A stretch of 64,000 nt of DNA, from the NCBI GenBank assembly GCA_961205875.1, contig OY540811.1:17229248-17293247 (forward strand), in the 5' to 3' direction. The notes under the pieces were generated by a model, which saw only the letters and a program-made list of their open reading frames with translations, ran no database searches and was not told the DNA's origin. Position 1 is the first letter of the stretch, and every line of letters starts with the position of its first letter. Origin of the DNA: Sialis fuliginosa (lineage: Eukaryota > Arthropoda > Insecta > Megaloptera > Sialidae). The translations under genes were made by a program, and so were the position numbers. Shown here in pieces: positions 1-13,815 of the stretch.

Positions 1-3000
1 GTACTCATTTTAGTCAGTTCTATATAGAGAATTGACTAGAAATTTTAAGTGCATATACGCTCTTAAAATTGCTGACACTTTTTTTCTCATTGTATGGTTT
101 ATTAATCTATCAATAAACTGTATTTTATATATAACTCTTTTTAATAAAGGATAAATTAACATTTCCATCTCAAAGAATATTTTTAAACGTATTTAACAAA
201 ATTTATCATATTTAAAAAAAATTATAATAACATCAAATCCCCCACATATACTTTAGAATTTTGGTTCAATTAAAAAAAAATGAGCAAAAACATTGTATTA
301 AGAGTAAAATTTTATTAAAATATTTTTGCTTGGTTTTGTCCCATAACATACTTTCAGTTTTAATGGTAAAGTTTTTAGAGATTTTTAGAGGTATTTGATT
401 AATAATATAAGTTTCAAATAAATTTCTACAAATATAATACATAATTTTTGCGTACATTCACTAACAGAAGAAATAAAGACATAAACTTAATTATTTATAC
501 CTACATATTATTGTTATCGTTGTTCAACATAACAGTACATTATAAAGAAGTATTTTAATATGCATTAAATTAAGCGTATACAACAATAATAAATACAGAC
601 ACAATATTTAGAGTACCTACTTATAATACTCAGGTTATAAATATGAAATATCAACTCCTCAATTAAATAAAGTTGTTAAGTCGTCCACATGGAAGGGGGC
701 TTAGTGGTCTGTCTTTTTTTTATTACAAATCGATACTATGAATTATTCATTGATGGTGTATATATTATAGTTTGTTTTGTATATTAAGTTATAAATATAT
801 TTTATAAATTGATCTCCCGTTGCTTTGTTTTATTATTTAATATAATACATGCATCAGTTTTTCAGTTGGTGTATGTTATGCTCTTTTTTATTATATTTTG
901 AACATTTAAATAATATTTCGGTTAGTTGTTATGTATATTATTAATGTTATATGTACATATTACAGTTATGAATTTAATATAAAAAAAATTTGGTATTTAT
1001 TTTGTAAGAAGAATGCAGATATCAACATTTGGTATTGTGAATATAAATTTTATATAGATATAAATTGTGTATATATATTATGTAGTAAAACTATCATCTA
1101 CTGCACACCCCAAGCAGGCTTGTATGTGTATTCTACTCTCGTCCTATTATTTTTTTCATATGAAAATTGATAAAATGAGCATTATATAACAAGTTTGTTT
1201 AGTAACCCCCTTAAAAAATTACATTTTCTGAATGAAAACATTACAGTCTCCATATTTATTTAATTTAATATCGATTGGTTTTAATTTTCTGTCATCAAAA
1301 TATAAACAAAGTTCAATTTGTCCAATTAGACCCATTTTTACACAACGGCAACACATTATAGGTCGCAAAATGTAATAAATCAACAACAATCCTTTTGAAT
1401 TCGCTTCATCTACTATCAGAATAAAACCCTATTAAAATTTAGTCAAATCGGAAAACTAGAAGTGAGGAAATTGGCATTTTATGTAATGAAAAAATAGGAT
1501 TTTTACGACAAAAAATTTGTCAAATATTAGTTAGTATTCTGTTAGTATAAAAATTATCCCCTAGAGTGAGAGAGGGGCGATAGTCGCGCTTACTGATATA
1601 TTATTATTTAATGTTTTATACACATTGTTCAAATTTTTAATTATGAATGAAGAAATTCGCTTTAAATAAATTTAAAAAATATTTTCTTTTCAATAACCAC
1701 ACTTTCATACAAACATAAACAAGGTGTGTTCAATATTACTCATTGAACCCATTCTTATGCTGTTGCTTGTTATTTTATAAAAAGTATCAATTTTTATTTA
1801 ATCCACCCATTGTTTTAAGTTGGCATAAAATACTAGTGTCGTATTAATAATTAACAAGAGTGTTAACAAGTTGTATGCATTGTGTTGTTTTGATTATAAC
1901 TGTTTATGTTGTAATTAAACACATGTACTATATCCGTTGCTACACGCTTTAACTCACATCGGTACAAATTGTCGATTATTGTTTTGTCAATTAAATCAGC
2001 CGACTGTTAATTATAGAAACGTACACTATAACATTCACATCTAATTTGCGTGATATTTTTTAATCAAAAATAAGGACTGAGTAATTCATTTGCGTAACTA
2101 TCATAGATATAAAAAATGTTTTAACAAAAGTATTTTATTTATTTTTTTCGCGACTTCATAGTTATGACGTCATGATACCTTTTTAAATGGGAATATAGGT
2201 CATATTTGGTATCATTGGGAATACATTTTTTCTCTTTACTATGGCATTGAAATAGGATAGTCTTGTACTTGAAAAAAAAATCAGTAAATTAATTTTCTAC
2301 TGTTGCAACATTTATAACTAATAAAGAAGGCACTCGATTGAAATTTGATATATATGAACTCTATACAATATACATGTTTCAATCTCGCAGAAAAATATAA
2401 TTTTTCATATTATTAATCATTTTGGCACTTAATGTTGGTTTTTAACTTAACATTCCAATCCAATGCCTACATTATTAATTATTTTTTATTTATTTTTCAA
2501 ATAGACACGCAAATAAATATTCCAATCATTACTTTTATACCCAAATATACATGGAAATGCAAACAAAAGGAAATATTAATAATGTAGCTATTTCCATCTA
2601 GCTTTTCATCGAACCTTCGTCTACGTGTATTTCGTAGTTGATAAATGTCCAAGCAACCGTCTGATCATATATACCTAATAATGCGCGTTTCTCATGGTTA
2701 TTTGAGTAGCGTAATATATACTCTAAATTGATTCAAGGATCTTAGGCTTTCTACTACCTAAAGTTCAATCAAAATCAGTTAAGTAGTTTTTGAGTTTACT
2801 CAAACGAAGAATAGATGCAAAAATTCCAAAATATTACATTGTTATTTAAGGCTATATACGAGACTGAACCGATACATTCTTAAGCTTACAAAATGGTTCC
2901 TACTTATTACAATTTTAATTTATCAATGTTTACCCCATATTACCTTAAACATTCCGTCTTGGATATTCTACTCCTTTTCGGCCTATTTAAAAAAGTTAAG

Positions 3001-6000
3001 CCGATCTTGTAAATATAAAATTTTAAGATGTCTCGAACAATTTTTTGGCGATTTCATTTTGTAAAAAATAAGAAAGTTTTGATCCAATCTCTTGTTTCTA
3101 ATCGACATATCAAGGGTGTAAGACAGAACCCAAGAAGAGAAAGTTTATTTATCATAAAAAATATTATGATAAATAATAACCTACCTCAATTGTTTAAACA
3201 TATGTACGTTCATGCTGATACCAAATTTTATTTTATTTGAAATTAAAATTAAGATAGACAATTAGATAATTTAAATGTCGTATTTCTTTAAGTATCATTT
3301 GTACATTCAATTGGATATGCTCCAGATTAAACTATACTCAAATATTACTAAGTGTACATATTGCTTAAAGTAATCAAGATCATTTTTAAATTAACTTAAT
3401 GTTGAAGGACTGTCTAGTTTATTTTCTACGATTATAAATTTAATGTTCTGGTGTAGATATCCAACAAAAAAATTGTGATGTTTTTTTAATTATTAGGAAT
3501 ATAAATTTTTCAGAATATTTTAAACAACACGTTACCAATAGAAAAATATTTGGAATAATTTAACATCCAAATAACCTAAGCAAGCAAATTGTAAATAACA
3601 TGATTTAAATCGATTTTTCAATTTCTTAGAAAATATCACAACAATTTTACACCCGAGCAATTCCAATGATAATTAATTCATACATAAAATGGTTTTGTTT
3701 TTGACCAATGTTTCAGTTCCCATTTTGGAAATTACAAAATACTGGATAAGAATATTGATACTAAATTATCGAAACTGAAAATATATTATTTGAAATTCTA
3801 CACCTTTTTATTCAAATTACAGGGGTGACAATAATCCTGAAGTAACATTCTAGCTTGTGAGCTAACTTAGCAGCTTACTGTAACAATTTAAAATACTTTT
3901 ACCCTTTAGTTTATTATACAAAATCAACACACAATCATGTAGTATTTGTTTCATATATTTATACGGTACTAAACACCAGCTTCCGGTTTCCGTCGAGTGT
4001 GTCTGTCCTTGTCTGTCTCCACACAATACCGCGGCTCTTTTAGACCGGGAGGATTTAATCAAACGGTTCACCGCACCAGATAATCACACGGACAATTTGA
4101 TGACCAAATTACCTGTTGGATGTATTATCTATGAATGCATATCAACATTTATGTTGATTTTTGTATAATTGATCGTAACTTTACAACCTTTTAGTATACG
4201 ATTACACGATTTGTAATAAATTATCTATTGCTATATTAAAATTAACAACGTTTTGTTCTTGTTTATTTTAAAAATTATTTTAATATTTAGTGCATTTATT
4301 GATAAATATTTTTGAATTCATGATATGTAGACTGAAATATAAGGCAAAGTCAGGTATTATATTATAACACATATCAAGTTCTGCATATCTCAAAAGAAAT
4401 TAAATATCTCGAGATGTTAGTTTAAAAATCAAAGAAAAGACCTCGCACAAAAACCTGTAATTTCAGGTCCTTGGGGAAAATTAATTTTATAAAAAAAAAA
4501 AACAAAGTCACGAAAAAATCTAAAAATAATTTATATGTATTATTTGGCTAATTCTAAGTACTTTTTATTCTGCAAATTTTTCTAAAAATTGATAAAATTG
4601 ATTGAGTGCTCCCATTTTCAAGTAAGAACCAAAATCCGCTGTTTTTATGTAGGTAATGTCCTTTACATGTTGGTAGTTGGTACGTATACATTGATAAAAT
4701 GTATAATGTATATTACTCTAAATTCAAAATAAAATTTATAAAAAATCTACGTTATATAACATTGTTCAGAATTTAAGACAATAATATTAATTTCTTTGCA
4801 TTATAATTAGCACATGTTTCTTATAGCCGTCAACAATATAAAATAATTAATTAAAACAAAAATACCCGTCAAATAAACCCATTAACATTTTAACACGTAA
4901 ATACCAAATCACTACACACATGAAAATATAATTCAGTATTATAGAATAACCTCGATCTTTTTAATCCTATCACATGCAGCATCTGGGCATTGCTAATAAT
5001 TATGCAGCATGGAATGCATATAATGATAATTAATAAATAGTAACTAATTAATATAATTACGAAACAATACACGCGGTGTTTTACAAAACGAATGAAACAG
5101 AGATAGACCGCATGTTCTAATTCGTATGTAACATAATTGCTTTGGCATTTGGATTCAATGTATACTTGATCAATGTTTATCGATAAATTCTACGGGTTTT
5201 CAAAGCGAATTCCTTTCACCATTTGGAGATTAACATACTGTGAAGAAGTGTGTTTTATAATATTCAATAAATAACAATGTATCTGTGCATGTATTTTTGC
5301 TTTGTGGATTTTTATTAATTAATATACATTCGAATTCAATGCCTCTAGGCGAGTCGTTTTTTTTGACTTGTGTTTATTGATTCTTTTTGTTCGGTCGTGT
5401 TTTATTGGAGGCTTCGTTTTTTGAATGGATGTTTGTTTTTAATAGAGGATTATAAATTACTAGATACATGTGCTTATAAAATATTATAAAGTGTATTACA
5501 TAATGGTGATTGTAAGAAAATAAATCTACTTTTTAACAAAGTAATTATAAAAAATGAATAAATTTTATGTCTGCAAGTAGTTATAGTGTAAGATTTAGTA
5601 TTTAAAAACCGCAGCATTTTTTCCATTAAAAAATTTCGATTTTAATTTATAGACATATTTTTTTAACATTTTAAATTTTCTAAATAACTACAGACAGTAA
5701 TTTAATTCTTTAGCTTGAGGCAGGATTACAAGTTACTAGATGAAATTATACTTTAGCTCCTGTATTCATGTTGTTAAAAAAAATATGAGACCCTTTGATA
5801 TCTCTTTTTCTAAGGGTAGAAAATAAGAATACACTAAAAACTGTTCTATAGTACCTATCTTATGCGATTATGTTAAGTACATCATATTCATAATATTTAA
5901 TGTTTTTGATTATTACACATAGATTTAAATTTCATATCCTTCTTCTGATAAAAAAATATTTCAAGTCAATGACGAAGATATAATGTAACCAATAACATGA

Positions 6001-7866
6001 GGTAGCTTAATCATAGAGCAAATGACAATCTTTACTTTGAATAAACAAGTAAAACGGTGAGTGCAATGCTCCATATTATTGGTAAACCTATTAGTGCTCT
6101 TAAAAAAATGTTGTGTATCATCATAGCAGCGAGATATTTTAAAAAATAATAAGGGATCGCATATTAACATCGTTTTACTGCAAGTTCCCATTTTTTTTTT
6201 GTTACAAGTTATATAGAATGAAGATAGTAGAGTCTCATAAGCGCACTTACCCAATATTTTATAATTAATATAAATATAATTAAATATCAATCAATCTTAA
6301 TTATGTTTAAAATAATTTTCAACACATTCTATATTAGAATTGTTTTGTTTATTTTATCAAATGTCTACACTAAAAATATATTATTTTTCTTTTTCTTTGT
6401 CTATTACATTAACACCTTCTAAAGAAATAACTAGTACAGAATAGACATAAATTTTCTTTCGCCATCCATTAGTTTAATGAAAGTAAGAGAACAAAAATCC
6501 AAGAGTGCTGTGTTAACGACTCTTTAGCATGCGTGGTAAACATTACTGAATGTAAATTATTCTTAACGAAAATCAACCAGTAACTTTATCCCTTGTGAAA
6601 TTGTAATTAATGCGCTATGCAAATTTTTAATTAGAACCATCGATATACGAAATTCAACACATTGATAGTAGAAACTGATAATATCTTATTTTACGTATTT
6701 CGAATTTTTTCGCTGTAATGAAATTTACTTTATATTAATTAAAAATATTACTTTTTTACAGATACCTAACAAATACTAATTCGACAAGTGTTTTTATTTT
6801 TAAATTAAAAGTTCTTTTGTATGTCTAGTCGAACAAACATATTTCATTATGAATATATATGAATAATATAATAATTTTATAAATAATTATCGTAACAATT
6901 AATAGCAATTGGTATTATTTTAATGGCATTGAAATTTCCAAATATCATTGAAAATAATTGTTGTTATACATTGAGTCTATACATAATATACACATGTAAT
7001 TAATTAACTTAAACAAATATCATTAATTTTAAATTACTATAAATAATGTATATGTATAATGTATATACCTATAATACATTGAATGCCAAACTGTATTTTA
7101 ATAAATTAATTATAGGTTAATTCAAAAAGTGTTTTAAATTATATAAAAACATATATTTTCATTCATGAAGTATTAAATAATTTTATACAACAGCTGGTGG
7201 AAATTATGAGAACATTTTTATGTAGATTAAAAATTCGTTTCATACCTAATATGGGTTGCAAATATTGTACGGTAATGTATATATGTGTATTTTGCAATAA
7301 GGAAGATAATATTACTGTTATTTATTTTTGTTACATATATTTACAATAGACAATATACAGATACAGGTATGCATACATACTTCGTGTTATGCAAAATTTG
7401 AATATTTGGAACTTGTTCTTATTAATTTTTTGGGTCTTCAGGAAGCTGTTTTTATTTAAATTTTGAAGTTGTTTTTCTAAAGTAAAATTTTATATTTTTG
7501 TTTGTATCTTCGAGTATGAAAAAAAAATATTGGAAAGATTAACATAAAAATGCAGGTAACTGAAGGACAACTTGATAATATGAGGAATATTATACAACTT
7601 CATAGAAATTTTTAGAAACAAATAAAGTAAAATGTAAATAAATAAAAATTTAGTACTATAGTACCTACTTATTTTATAATAATTTTACTATTAATACTCA
7701 TTATTATTTTTTAAGGATACAAAATTTGTACTTTATTGATAATTATTACATGCTGTAGGTACCTATATAATATCATACTATTTTATATGTATATAACACT
7801 AGCTGTTACTTTTATTTAAATTTACTTGTTAGTTTGTTATACATTTAACTTTACTTATAAGTTAGT
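1..7866. other. AT-rich non-coding stretch
   Basis: No supported gene. The sequence is A/T-rich with many short poly-A and poly-T runs, and the few open frames have AT-driven composition. The only GC-richer pocket is near 3.96-4.09 kb (listed separately). A perfect TGACGTCA, the CRE palindrome, occurs at 2165-2172, but nothing around it looks like a promoter. The stretch is probably intron of the minus-strand gene that starts at 13717, or intergenic DNA. Confidence 0.5.
3955..4095. other. GC-richer island of unknown nature
   Basis: About 140 bp with clearly higher GC than its surroundings. A minus-strand frame is open across it, but no convincing splice borders flank a coding block. It could be the remnant of a dispersed repeat or an eroded exon; I cannot tell which. 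Confidence 0.25.
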
Positions 7867-7867
7867 T

Positions 7868-7995
7868 ATTTAGTATGTTAAGGTCAAATATTGCAATCAA
7901 AATTTCATCAAGATCGATTCAGTAGTTAAGCCGTTAAAAGGTAACAAACAGAGAGACAGACAGATTATTTTGGCATAAAATTTGTAATATTAGTA
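7868..7995. repeat. Dispersed insect repeat remnant
   Basis: The stretch has the wording typical of tails of very abundant insect interspersed repeats: a block reading like 'catcaagatcgattcagtag', then an A/G-rich 'acagagagacagacag', then a run into a short TTAGG array. A related block lies in the opposite orientation at 15.76-15.96 kb. The family cannot be assigned from this fragment. Confidence 0.4.
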
Positions 7996-8020
7996 TAGGT
8001 TAGGTTAGGTTAGGTTAGGT
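7996..8020 (+). repeat. Short interstitial TTAGG array
   Basis: About five tandem copies of TTAGG, the ancestral arthropod telomere unit, ending in a degenerate AAGG. It lies directly at the end of a dispersed repeat remnant, so it is more likely part of a transposon tail or a repair insertion than a former telomere. Confidence 0.7.
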
Positions 8021-9280
8021 AAGGTATGAATTAAATCAATCTTTAAAATATCCAATCAGTTTAATATAAATAAGACAAATATATTCATTAGAAATGATAC
8101 AATTCTAACAAAAAATGTCGTCCAACAAGCTTACATGCGTATATATGTTAAATTATATTTGTAAATAATATGATTTAAAGTCATTATGTCAGTATACATA
8201 TTATCACAAAATATGTAGTGAAATAAGATAAACTTGTATTAAGTCACTTGTCGGTGACTTGAAAGATATGAAATTAAATATTTACCGTTGTAGCCATAAA
8301 TCCTTCCATATCAACGAGTTCTTTAGAAATCGTGACGATACAAAATGATACATGTGTTTTAAACAAATGCGAAATTATGTATATGTAGAAATTATTGTAT
8401 TTATTTTTAGTTTTATCTTTTCTATTTGATTCGTTGATTTATATTGGTTAGATCAGTAGTCCTCAATATGGTATATGTATTTAAAATGTTTATTAACGTT
8501 TTTGTACGGTCTACAAATCTACATATATTAATATATGTATATTATATATGTTTTTATTGATAAAATATTATGAGATTGAGAAAAAACCATTGGTTTCACA
8601 TTATAGAAATTTCATAAAATAATTATAATTTTAATAATATTGTACAAATGTATATTAAGTCAAATCAATTTTTTTTAATGAAGTAAATACATTTAAGTAA
8701 AAAATCATTTAATAATTTGTACATTTATAAAGGAAATTTAAATTCTTGCAAGTATTTTTTATTATTTTAAAATTTGCATGAAATAAAGTACGCAAAGTAC
8801 TGCAAAAGTTCTTAAAAATATCCAACTAATAATTTCATGTATTTCAAATAGTACATAAGAATTACTCAAATATAAAATAACGGAAATTATAAAGTTTATA
8901 GTTTCCACATTATTAGACATAATAATATAAAGTTAAACTAGTTTATATCATAGTTTATAATAAATGCTATTTTATAAATTAACATAAAAACAAACAATTG
9001 TTATATAGATACTTAAAATTTCAAAAAGTGTTAACTATTTACACCAAAGTACACAGTTAAAAATTCACATAGTTCTAACGCCTCTCGGCATTGATTCATG
9101 TGCTTCAAATAATAATATTATACATTTAAACAATATATGTCTTAGATCCGCGAAATTATTTAATAAAAATGTACTTGAAGGACATTTAAAAATACTTTTA
9201 CTTGTAAGCCTTTATAATGTTTTGGTTACACGTTTGTCGTGCTACATGCCTTGGTATAAAAACATATTTTTTGTCTTGCT
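8021..9280. other. AT-rich stretch, nothing recognised
   Basis: No open frame with coding-like composition, no structured RNA and no clear inverted repeat was seen. It is A/T-rich filler, probably intronic or intergenic. Confidence 0.5.
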
Positions 9281-9282
9281 TT

Positions 9283-9482
9283 AGCTCCTTAACTCCCCCC
9301 CTGAAAATATTTTTTTCTGAATTTTTTTAACATCTTTGTCTAGAGGGAAGCGCTTTATATATTCAGTACACATTTCAAGTTTCTCGCTTATATAGTTTAC
9401 GAGATATTTTGCTTTGATCGAAAAGGACACACGGACGGACGACAAAATGAGATTAAAAGGGTTCCTTTGGAACCCTAAAATG
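9283..9482 (+). repeat. Dispersed repeat tail ending in GGAACCCTAAAA
   Basis: The block contains 'gacacacggacggacgacaa' followed by 'gggttcctttggaaccctaa'. Both strings are hallmarks of an abundant insect repeat whose 3' end reads 'ggttccgt...ggaaccctaaaa'. The short imperfect palindrome of ggttcc and ggaacc is visible. Only a fragment is present and the parent class is unknown. Confidence 0.45.
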
Positions 9483-10547
9483 GGCTCTGTTATGCATTAT
9501 TAAGAATAGTAATAATAATTTACATTATGTATATTATGTTATGTTTATTTTCATACATATAATAAAATAATAATTTTAAAATATGTGTGTTATATACATA
9601 CACACATATGTACCTATGTACGTGTATTTTATGACAGCAATAAAAAGACGTACATGAATCACCCGCCAAACAATTTTATAAACGATTGTACTGTTACAAA
9701 TAATAAAATAATGATACGTATTTTAGAAGATAGAAAAAACAAGTGAATAATTTCGATACATATAAATGCCGTGAGGTAAAATTATAAATACGGTCTATAA
9801 TTAACAACGTTTAGAAGGCAAATTACTGTTATGTTTTGGTTATAAAAGAATGATCTGCCAAAGGGACAGCACACTTCACCAGATAAAAAATAACGTGTAA
9901 TTATATAGATGTTGTTGGAACCAGAATTTCACTACTGTTTTTGCACAGATTTCATTTTTATAGTTTGAGATAGTTAGCGTTTGTATCTTTTAATACGATT
10001 GTTGTTTATTTTATTTTATCTTGATGAACTAAAATTGTGCTAAATTTCTTTTTCTATAATGTTTTAAAATGATGTTTACATGCTATTTGATATAAATACC
10101 TATTTTAATATTAAGTTTTTGTACACACTAATTTCATAAATTGAATAAATATACTGATCTACGAAGTAGGTATTTCAAGTGAGTTTTTGCAGATCTATAT
10201 ATAAAAAGCCGATGTTATTTCTTACCTAGCTGTGTATTTGTAAATTCTGTGGCCTTAAGCAAAGATGATTAGTCGCCCCTCTTTTGAGTTATTGTGTATA
10301 TTAAATTTAAAAATATTTTTGATTCTCAGATGATGAGTAAAAAAAAAAAACAACAAATAATAATGCCCGGATTTGTCATCCAATTCAAATTTGCTCCGGG
10401 TAAGTAAGGATATGACAATTATTTAATATTTAGAATACATAGAAATATACCTAAACAAATAATTAATTAAGAAAATATACAGATGTAATATGTAATTTTC
10501 AATATTATGTTACAATATAAATAAAATTTATACCTATAAAAATTGTA

Positions 10548-10868
10548 TTAACCTTCAGGGGAATTATTATAGTCAATTCGATGTATAGAAGCACATGGGT
10601 ATGGGGTACCCTGTATTTTTGATCGCGTACCTATATCTCCACTTCTAATTAATGAAAATTAAACTTATTTTTTTTATCGATGCGTTTTACAATGTAGAAA
10701 ACGAATATGCTGATGCAAATATCGAAAAACTATTACTGTTAGAGATATAGAAAAAAGAAACTTAAGTCTTTGAAAAAATCGAGTTTATTTCAAAAATTCG
10801 CCGTTTCACTTTGAAAAATGTTTCCGGATATTGGGTATATCATACCCTGTGCTTCCCCTGAGGGTTAA
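10548..10868. mobile_element. piggyBac-like MITE, 321 bp including TTAA ends
   Basis: The two ends are inverted copies over 16 bp with one mismatch: TTAACCTTCAGGGGAA on the left and the reverse complement of TTAACCCTCAGGGGAA on the right. Read as TTAA target duplications, the element proper starts CCYTCAGGGG. TTAA targets and C-rich terminal bases are characteristic of the piggyBac superfamily. A subterminal 'gggta...taccctg' pair also recurs at both ends. There is no transposase frame, so it would be non-autonomous. Confidence 0.65.
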
Positions 10869-13526
10869 TATGTATTCAAAATATCTATATACTATTCATA
10901 CACATAGTGCAATTTTACTTTTTCATAGTTTTAATTTTTCTTCTTCCTATATTTGAACAAAATTGATTAAAAATTATTTCGGCATTATGAGGTTTAATTT
11001 CATAAATTATTTATTTCTACTCGTGGTCCCTTGGACATTTAATTTTGCTGTTCTATTAGAGACAATGTTTACACGTGATGTGACACTTGATGGATACGGT
11101 GAGATTTCCTGAGGGACCTCGCGTCTGCAGACGTCACAGAGTCAAGTTACAATGTTTGTCCACAAGTAATTGACAAACATATATGATACTGTCACTCTAT
11201 ATCTCACTTCATGGTAATTAATATGCATGCCTACGAAATTAAAACAAAAAAATGAATTGAACGGCAGAGTTATTTACTCGCGGTTTGAGTATAACCGAAT
11301 TTGTGAATTCGCGGTTTAGGGATACGCAATTTTAAGCATTCGTGTCTTGGGTATATAAGATACCGTAGTTTTTTTGTTTTTCATCATTACCTTTGTAATT
11401 GTACATATTATTGATTTTTTTATTTTCCACAGTTTTGTATATTTGTATTCATATTAACTTTTTGTATATTTTACTTTCGCTAAAAAATTGTAGAAAAGTT
11501 CCCATACTGTATCATAAACTGAAGAAAATAAGACAGTCTGGTAATATTTACCAATAGGGTAGACAATTTTTTCCCCATGAAAAAATATAATAGGTGTATA
11601 ATGAAGTTTAGTACAGAAATGTACAAAATTTTTTTTTTCTTTTTACAAATTTTGCTCGCCTCTGGAAAATTTTCTGCAGATGCCCCTGTAGCAAAGTAAT
11701 ATAAATTGAATATATTAAACATTTCATTTTATTTGTTTTTAAAAATTTCAGTCTAATTGTTAAATATTCATCATATTATCGAGTTGTCTTTGTTATATTT
11801 TTATTGTACTTTATTTCCAATGAAGTATTTGAATATAAATCATTATTCCAGTATATGTAAATCTCTTATTCTTCAACTTTAATTTATTTGTGTATCTTAA
11901 TCTTTATATTTCAATTTTCCATATTTTGTCTGACAAAATATACCTTTAAAAGATATAACAATTAACTACTTTCAAATACATAAAAAAATCATTTAAGACA
12001 ACTGAACATATTCTACATTAACCTAATTGACTTGTCGTGTATAAGGTACTTACTGTACCCATATTGTTTTTTTTATATTTTCTATTTTATTTTTGTAAAA
12101 GAATTCAAAACATATGGGATATTATACATATAATATTTTCAACAACAATCTTTCTTCATTTCATTAACAGTTAAATATATAATAATACCTATATTACGAG
12201 TAGTAATAATAATATAACGCTTCCATGGGAAGAATGTGTCCTAAAAAAAGTTTAATATAGGTACCAATAATAATATAAAAGTTACCTATAACACAACGTG
12301 ACCCACATTTTGAAAAACACTGTTCTAAAATTGTGTATCAATACAAAGGTAATCATTTATTTCACCTACATGGAATGGAATTTGACACATTTGTAAATTT
12401 AATGGCCCTTAATAGATATTTGTCAAAGAGCTTTCACTGTACACATATAATTATAAAAATTAATAAATTTTAAAATCACTTGAAGGAAAGTTATGTTTTG
12501 CGATTGTAAATATTTATTTAAAGGTATTGAGACATATAAGCACTCAATAAATTTTTATTTGAGTATTAGAAAAATAGATTAGAAAGCAATTAAGATTAAC
12601 TGCCAATATTTTACGTCTAAATTTTTATTTATTTAATAAAAAAAATTGCAGTTTCCAACCTCCCATTTATGCTGGGAAAAAAGTGTTGTTTTATTTATAT
12701 AAAAAAGACGCAACCTATACCTATTAAAAATGATGCTAATGTAATATTCTTATTTTATATTTTAGAAGTATGTAAAATACAAATATAAATTTCAATGAAT
12801 AGCAGGAAAAATTGCAGGTCTTAAGTAAATAGTGAAATGAAACGGATAAGAGAACGACAAATATTATTTTAAGAAGATTGTGTTGAAACCACTACGATAT
12901 CTGTTTACAGTCAAAATAAAACTGACTTATGTGATACTTTTTATGTAATAATACCTCATAAGCTATCGTATATCTTAAATAAATGCAAAATTTCAATTTA
13001 TTTTTATATGATATTCAGAAACCTAAAGAAATATCCACAAAGTAATTACAATAGGAGTTATCAATAAAATATATTTAGTGTTGCAGTTTATTGATAAATA
13101 CATTTAATATTGAAAAATTCCAAAGAATACTTCACAAGTCAAGTACTCAGGTATCAAAATTAATCAATTTTGCTTCTGTACTCTGTATAATGATACTATA
13201 TTAATCTTCTAGGGCTTATCTTTGGAGTATTTGAGTCCTATATTAAAAATATTTTACACCAATAAGACAAAACAATATGGTGTTTTAAAAACAATTCGTA
13301 TTTAAAAATGTATTTCCTATATAGGTACATCTTGATGTAGTATAGCTTTAAATTTTAAAAATAATAGGCATACCTACGTAATTATATAAATAAAAATGTA
13401 TTTAACATACAACAATTATATTTGGGAAAACAAAAACAAAAAAATAAATAGACCTGTCAATTTCTATACATAGAATTTTACAAATAGCATCTCCACATAC
13501 TTATACACCGGTTTTAATACGAATTA
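10869..13526. other. AT-rich stretch, probable first intron of the 13.7-kb gene
   Basis: It lies downstream of the splice donor at 13582-13581 on the minus strand, so it is inferred to be intron 1 of that gene. No exon is certain. One weak minus-strand candidate of 50 nt (11075-11124, acceptor CTGCAG, donor GTGTAA) is discussed under findings. Otherwise only AT-rich sequence is visible. Confidence 0.4.
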
Positions 13527-13545
13527 ATAATAATAATAATAAAAC
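13527..13545. repeat. (TAA)n microsatellite
   Basis: Short run of TAA repeats 38 bp downstream of the minus-strand first coding exon, within the inferred intron. Confidence 0.7.
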
Positions 13546-13582
13546 GCATCGAGGCCCTGTGGCACTAATTTAGGCAACTGAC

Positions 13583-13717
13583 CTGCATCTGTAACCAGTT
13601 ATCGAGATACTGTGCCGTCGTGGGTTGAGTGTTCCAGCAATCCGCTGGGTGTGCGGGCACAATTTGATCGTCGACGCGGGCGGGGGCCCTCAGCACGCAG
13701 CAGTCCCCCGTGTCCAT
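13583..13717 (-). CDS. First coding exon (45 codons) of an unrecognised gene
   Basis: This reads as an initiating exon. An ATG at 13717 has G at -3 and G at +4 and is preceded by an in-frame TAA 27 nt upstream, which fixes the start. The frame stays open for exactly 45 codons and stops at a strong donor (CAG|GTCAGT) in phase 0. The block is GC-rich against A/T-rich flanks, as expected for coding sequence here. The peptide begins MDTGDCCVLRAPARVDD and ends QYLDNWLQMQ. It has three cysteines, no signal peptide and no membrane helix, so it looks like an intracellular N-terminus. I do not recognise the family and propose no function. Later exons are not seen and probably lie left of the window. 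Other frames across this block are less convincing because they lack the start and splice logic. Confidence 0.7.
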
Positions 13718-13815
13718 AGCCGCCGGGCCTGGACGGACGTGTTACGCCCGTCGTCGCATCCACGTGCGACTAAACGCACGACACCGAGTGTTATGAACTT
13801 GCTACTGGACCGCGT
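13718..13815 (-). promoter_or_regulatory. GC-rich 5' leader upstream of the 13717 start
   Basis: GC- and CpG-rich sequence continues about 100 nt upstream of the ATG and then drops to A/T-rich DNA. It is probably 5' untranslated leader. It holds an in-frame TAA but no upstream ATG in frame. Whether it is contiguous with a local start site or spliced from the CpG island at 15.1-15.3 kb is unresolved. Confidence 0.4.
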
